From Paramarasmius palmivorus (Eukaryota; Basidiomycota; Agaricomycetes; Agaricales; Marasmiaceae): 64,000 nucleotides of DNA. Positions 59,917 to 64,000 of the stretch are shown one piece after another (positions within the stretch are counted from its first letter, which is position 1; each line of letters opens with the position of its first letter). Both the position numbers and the translations under genes were made by a program. The stretch is from NCBI GenBank assembly GCA_037176845.1, contig JAYKXP010000065.1, positions 62,001-126,000 on the forward strand, read 5' to 3'. The notes under the pieces were generated by a model. That model was not told where the DNA came from. It saw nothing but the letters and a program-made list of their open reading frames with translations, and did not search any database.

Positions 59917-60269
59917 ATGCCTTTCTTCCAGAACGCGTCCAACACCAATATTTCCGGTGGCACCATGAACGACGTTGCGGGAGACCAGATTAACAACAAT
60001 GGTCCCGTTAATAACAATCAAAGAACTTGGAATAAGACAACCACAAACACAAATTCTAACAATCATAGTATGTTCAATGAACTTTTTTCAACGCAAGTCA
60101 CTCACAATCAACCATCTTCTCGAGACTCAAGCCGTACTGTTCGAGACGGTGTATACCAAGAGTCCCATGGGAATGGTCGGAACTCTCATAGAGGTACGTA
60201 TGAAACTTGCTGCGATACCGCTCCCTTTTTGCTAAATGTCTCCATTTCGATATAGGATCAAGGAAATGA
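59917..60269 (+). CDS. Short Asn-rich protein, copy 2
   Basis: ATG at 59917: 'MPFFQNASNTNISGGTMNDV' then 'AGDQINNNGPVNNNQRTWNK' and an Asn/Thr tract. Intron with gtatgt at 60068; exon 2 is 'SSRTVRDGVYQESHGNGRN'; intron with gtacgt; exon 3 ends GSRK, stop 60269. About 83 residues. Same exon plan as copy 1 in opposite orientation. Its N-terminal 'ISGGTMNDVAGDQIN' matches the H-family opening motif (for example 'IQGGTFNDVGRDQTN' in H5). Similar Gly/Asn motifs are, as I recall, common at the N-termini of agaric NLR-like proteins. Confidence 0.6.
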
Positions 60270-60981
60270 ACATGATGTTGATATTTCAGTGTATCTACAG
60301 CCGTATACTAGTAATCGGACTGTTTTCTTGCGGCGAACGACTCTGTTTCTCCATGAGTCTGCGTTCCAGACATGTTCGTAAACTTTGGGGTACCAGTGTA
60401 TCATACTAGTGCTCTTCTGCTTGATATCGATGCGGGATAATTGATCGTTGATTACCCAGCGATTTACAATGGGCGGCCTAGAAAGCAGTCGGTCTTTCTA
60501 CGACGTGCTACACAGACTACAGTGCGACATACATTTCGAGCATTTTTGAGGTTATCAGAATCTGGTTTTCAGAATGACAACGCATGAGCCAATGAAATCT
60601 TCTCGATAGTGGTATGGTCGCCGTTTCTTGTAGAAGTCGCTGTTCTATGCCATGGACAATCCAATCGCATTTCAACTCGTACGAATCTGATGCATCTTCT
60701 TTAACTCTCGAGAAATGTGGTACTACGCTTACGAACTGAACTTATTTCCATTGCTGGAACCAGATTCCTAGCGTTTCGGTCGCCTCAATATGGTAGCAAT
60801 GGAATTGAATCTGTGGTAAACAGAAAATAATTCCGTGTCACAGTAATAGCCTGTAGGCAGCTGCATGTAGTACCTGAAATGCCAAAGAACGAGGGTGTGA
60901 ATGGAGATCTCTGGCCAATACTAAGGATTGCCATAATTGGAGATCTCCTGGGCTTCACTGACAGTGAAGGGCCAGTCGATA
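60270..60981. other. Intergenic, nothing recognised
   Basis: No supported gene on either strand. Confidence 0.4.
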
Positions 60982-61295
60982 GAGTACTGTCTAAATATAA
61001 TTAGTTACATACCTCCATCCGCATTTGCATGATAGGGCTTAGTAGGGATATATCGATCGAATCTGAGCAGGACAGTTGCAAGCCGGTAGTTCCTTCTTCA
61101 CGATAGGCGCTCATGCACATGAACAGCCATTTTCATTGAGTACCGTCTGAAAGTCACGTACCTCCACCTCGCATTTGTATAACAGGGCCTAGTGGGGACA
61201 TATCGATCGAATCTGAGCAGGCCAGTATACAGTTGCCAGCCGGTGGTTCCTTCTTCACGATAGGCGCTCATGCACATGAACAGCCATTTTCCATT
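60982..61295. repeat. 157-bp direct tandem repeat, two copies
   Basis: Copies at about 60982-61138 and 61139-61295. Shared blocks include 'atatcgatcgaatctgagca', 'ggttccttcttcacgatagg' and 'gctcatgcacatgaacagcc', spaced by 156-157 nt. The second copy has a short insertion near 61228. A minus-strand frame crosses both copies (for example 'EEGTTGWQLYTGLLRFDRYV') but is not open in the same phase in both. Confidence 0.85.
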
Positions 61296-62829
61296 CCAGC
61301 TGTCCGGAACTTTTGGAAACACCCACCCAACACGATGTTAATTGTTGTTTTCCGCACGGCGGGGATATCCAGTCGATTATGAAGCGCTTCTTGCCACAAT
61401 TTGGAGCGAATTTTTCCAGTCCACCAATGGTCGCACTACCCCCATGTCCAACTGTGCGCCTATGCCTGAATCTCATGATCCATTGAGAGGTACTTCGCAG
61501 TGACAATCGATACAGGTAAGGATGCACGTTTTGATATATGGCGACAAGGTACCTAAAAACATGCGAATTTCGAGCTAGACCTAATTTCGAGCCTGATTTC
61601 GAGTGCTGTACGGGACTCCACGATGTAGACGTGCAGACGTGCAGTGATTGAGCATGATCCCTGCGCTTCTGTGCCCTATTAGCCTCTGTATCGGTATTCG
61701 CTCGGTATCCTGAACGAGGAAGGTGTAGCCCAAGTTCGAAGCAAATGAATGGGCGCCTAAGTGGTTACGGCGAACAGTAGGTCCGAATTAGCAGCGTTAT
61801 CAGGAGACTAAGCGATTATCATGATGTATCATACGACTCACAATGTCTCCAAGAACACCCCATTGGCTCGAGCAGGCAAGATTTTTATCACCGATCATCC
61901 GTTACAATGCAGCGTGGCTGACTGCGGTCTTTGTATTGTCAAAGAGAATGATCCTGTATAACCAGGGTCGGATCCTTGTTGATACATCGAGAATGAAGGA
62001 AATGGAAGCTGCCGGGGTAGGTAGCGTCTAAGAAGCGGTGGCCGGAGGGCATGAGGATCATTTGAAAGGAGCAAGATAGAAGTCGAAGGGAAAGAAGAAA
62101 TGAGTATTTCGGAGAGGGCATGACCATACCATACCAGCGAGCAAACTAATTGGTGACTGGTAAGACCGGTAAGGTTTCGATTGGACGTGGTTGGAGCTTG
62201 AAATATTTGAGACGGCAGACCGTTCGAGAGCAAGGGATATTTCTCGCCTACCACGACCTTCTTGTTATGTAGTCTCCCCTAGGCAGAATCTCAACCGCTC
62301 GCAAGCTCGCTCAAACTGCTCCAGATGCATACATGTTCAAGCATCAATTTGACGACTGGTATGAGCATGAGGATCCAAACAGTGCATGACGGTTGTCGAT
62401 GGCAATAGAGGAGAGAACTTGGGAGAGGGTATCTACGAAGCTGGTGTGTGGGTGTGATGGCCATTTTATGTATCTGCGTCTACGTTTCACTCATTCACGG
62501 CTAGAAAAATCAGACTACCACATCCTACTGGTTCTACAAACCTCCGTCTCGATGTTTCATTGCAAGGAGAAGCAGAGCACCTCTCGTACCCTATAATCCT
62601 AGACCTCAAAACCCATCAGGACGTCACCAAAACGTTCACCGATAACAATAGAATCCCCTCCTACCAGTCTGCAAGCGGAAGACGTACATCCTCCACAGCC
62701 GATATACACAAAGCTTCAAGACAGGGTTGCCAGTGACGCTTGGAGGATCTTACCAACCACAGCAAGCTGTCTGGATACTCGCTACTCCGCTATCCCACAT
62801 CCTGTACACCTCACGCACACACGGGTCTC
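61296..62829. other. Gene-poor stretch
   Basis: A minus-strand frame at 61255-61527 ('GKKRFIIDWISPPCGKQQ') may be an exon linked to the repeat, but no start or partner is clear. Other small frames lack motifs. Confidence 0.35.
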
Positions 62830-63054
62830 CCGTATCATGAATCACCTTTGCTGTCAGCATCCACCGCAACAGTCGCAAATGCCGGTTCCGACGTGGGGGA
62901 ATTACCACCAATAACAACCGCAACAAGGAGGACCAGAACTACCTTCGTCTTCCCATTACCCTCCGTACCAAGGCCAAGGGCCGCAACCGCCAATGCAAAG
63001 ACAACCGGAGCCCAAGTCGGCTGCTCAGATTGGGGAAGAATATAGGGCTGCTCG
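62830..63054 (+). pseudogene. Possible relic of a Pro/Gln-rich protein
   Basis: One plus-strand phase reads 'HPPQQSQMPVPTWGNYHQ', an in-frame stop, then 'QPQQGGPELPSSSHYPPYQG' and 'PEPKSAAQIGEEYRAARAF'. The composition is that of a disordered coding region, but a stop breaks it and no start or splice sites are evident. Low confidence. Confidence 0.25.
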
Positions 63055-64000
63055 TGCGTTTTCCTTTTTTTATCCATCTGTTTCGTTCTAACAGCGACGA
63101 ACCAGTGTTCGCACAATGCGCTCAAGTAATTTATGAGCCCAATACGGCCCTCGTGGTATTACCACAGCAGTGTTATGTTTACCATGTGGGTTGATTTATC
63201 TGTTACACATGGGTTACCTCCTCTGCTGCTCATCTTTTGGGGCGGCTGATAACCCTGGTATTTAGTATGGATACACAGCAAAAATGTGCACAGTGTGAGG
63301 TCAAGTCATAGGCTTGGGACGAAGACATCGGATACCCTCGCTCCGTCGTACTCCCATACATCTGTATCATGAACCATCACTACTCGTGCTACATCATACA
63401 TGTATATTTGTTCTATCCCATGTTCCCGTTTACTCGCGTTTTGGTGTACTGGGCCTGAGTCAAAACGTTGACGTGGAATGGTGATGAAAATTCTGCGGAA
63501 GGCGAGGAAAATGTGACAATTGTCGCAAATGTCACATTCGATATGGAAGCGGGAGGTACGGAGCTGCGCCAGGCACCAAAAGGTTGGTATATTGGTTAGA
63601 GGTGAGGTTAACCTAGCATTTGATCGTTAAAGTAATATCATGCAAACCGGATCGAGTCTTCTTGGACGGTCTTCACGCATATGAGTTCGTGTTCCGTATC
63701 GTTGAGCACACGTGCTCCTTCAAGACGCACAGAGCGGTGAAATCGTGATGTTGCATCGATTGTGTGTGGTGGATGAATGGTCTAGCGTGGCCAATAGAGG
63801 GGACTCGACGTCGCCACGCCTTTGAGTTGAAGAGTTTGTTCAAGAGAATATTGTATTCTGTGAGACTGTACGCATTTCTAAGAGTGCACTATCAATATCA
63901 ATGAGCAGGCTTGGGGACTGTAATTTGGGGTACTCACTCGTTGATTAAACCGAGCCGACGCTAAGCCGCATCATTAACCGCTAACCTTCCCAGCTGGTTC
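63055..64000. other. Intergenic, nothing recognised
   Basis: No supported gene, RNA or repeat to the window end. Confidence 0.4.

Noticed and set aside
1..64000. tRNA, rRNA, CRISPR, LTR elements
   Set aside because: Looked for and not seen; no cloverleaf-like A/B boxes, no regularly spaced repeats, no paired long terminal repeats.

Overview
The window is nuclear DNA from a mushroom-forming basidiomycete (Agaricomycetes type). Genes are split by many 45-70 nt GT-AG introns, there are no bacterial ribosome sites or operons, and the protein families are fungal: Argonaute, HET domain, Zn(II)2Cys6 cluster, F-box, TAP-like S33 hydrolases, and Tad/LINE retrotransposon debris. No RNA genes or CRISPR arrays were seen. 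All gene models were spliced by eye, so exon ends are predictions.

Layout. 1-1153: 3' end of an Argonaute gene. 1333-6391: two tandem TAP-like alpha/beta hydrolase genes (minus). 7107-7742: a frameshifted small secreted protein (minus). 8392-10884: a flavin monooxygenase with an N-terminal SnoaL-like domain; a decayed partial copy lies at 17485-18626. 11026-15528: three members of a small-protein family that resembles fungal/bacterial Cyt-type (volvatoxin-like) pore formers. 19186-36228: a tandem array in which an extended SDR reductase alternates with an uncharacterised multi-exon family, called H here: SDR1-H1-psiSDR-H2-psiSDR-H3-(SDR deleted)-H4-SDR2. 36332-38395: a HET-domain protein (minus). 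38511-49367: a kinase-like pseudogene, then two copies of a convergent module (helical membrane-hairpin protein P facing kinase-like protein K). The first P copy is spliced in frame behind a Zn(II)2Cys6 DNA-binding domain. 50286-51709: seven-TM-like receptor. 51924-53330: F-box protein. 54107-55750: a divergent H member. 56434-57990: third TAP-like fragment abutting a LINE remnant. 59015-60269: divergent pair of short Asn-rich proteins. 60270-64000: mostly non-coding, with a 157-bp tandem repeat.

How the genes may relate (inference). The region is rich in lineage-specific, duplicating and decaying genes. A GxxTxNxVxGxQxN-like N-terminal motif is shared by H1-H3, the divergent H5 and one of the two short Asn-rich proteins (the second carries a looser version), although these lie in two clusters some 25-40 kb apart. 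Together with a HET protein, two families that look like pore formers, and kinase-like proteins, this resembles a fungal self/non-self or defence island. The most notable sequence-level facts are a conserved 16-codon upstream ORF ending on the H start codon (ATGA overlap) that a deletion has fused into the coding frame of H4, and the in-frame Zn(II)2Cys6-P chimera.
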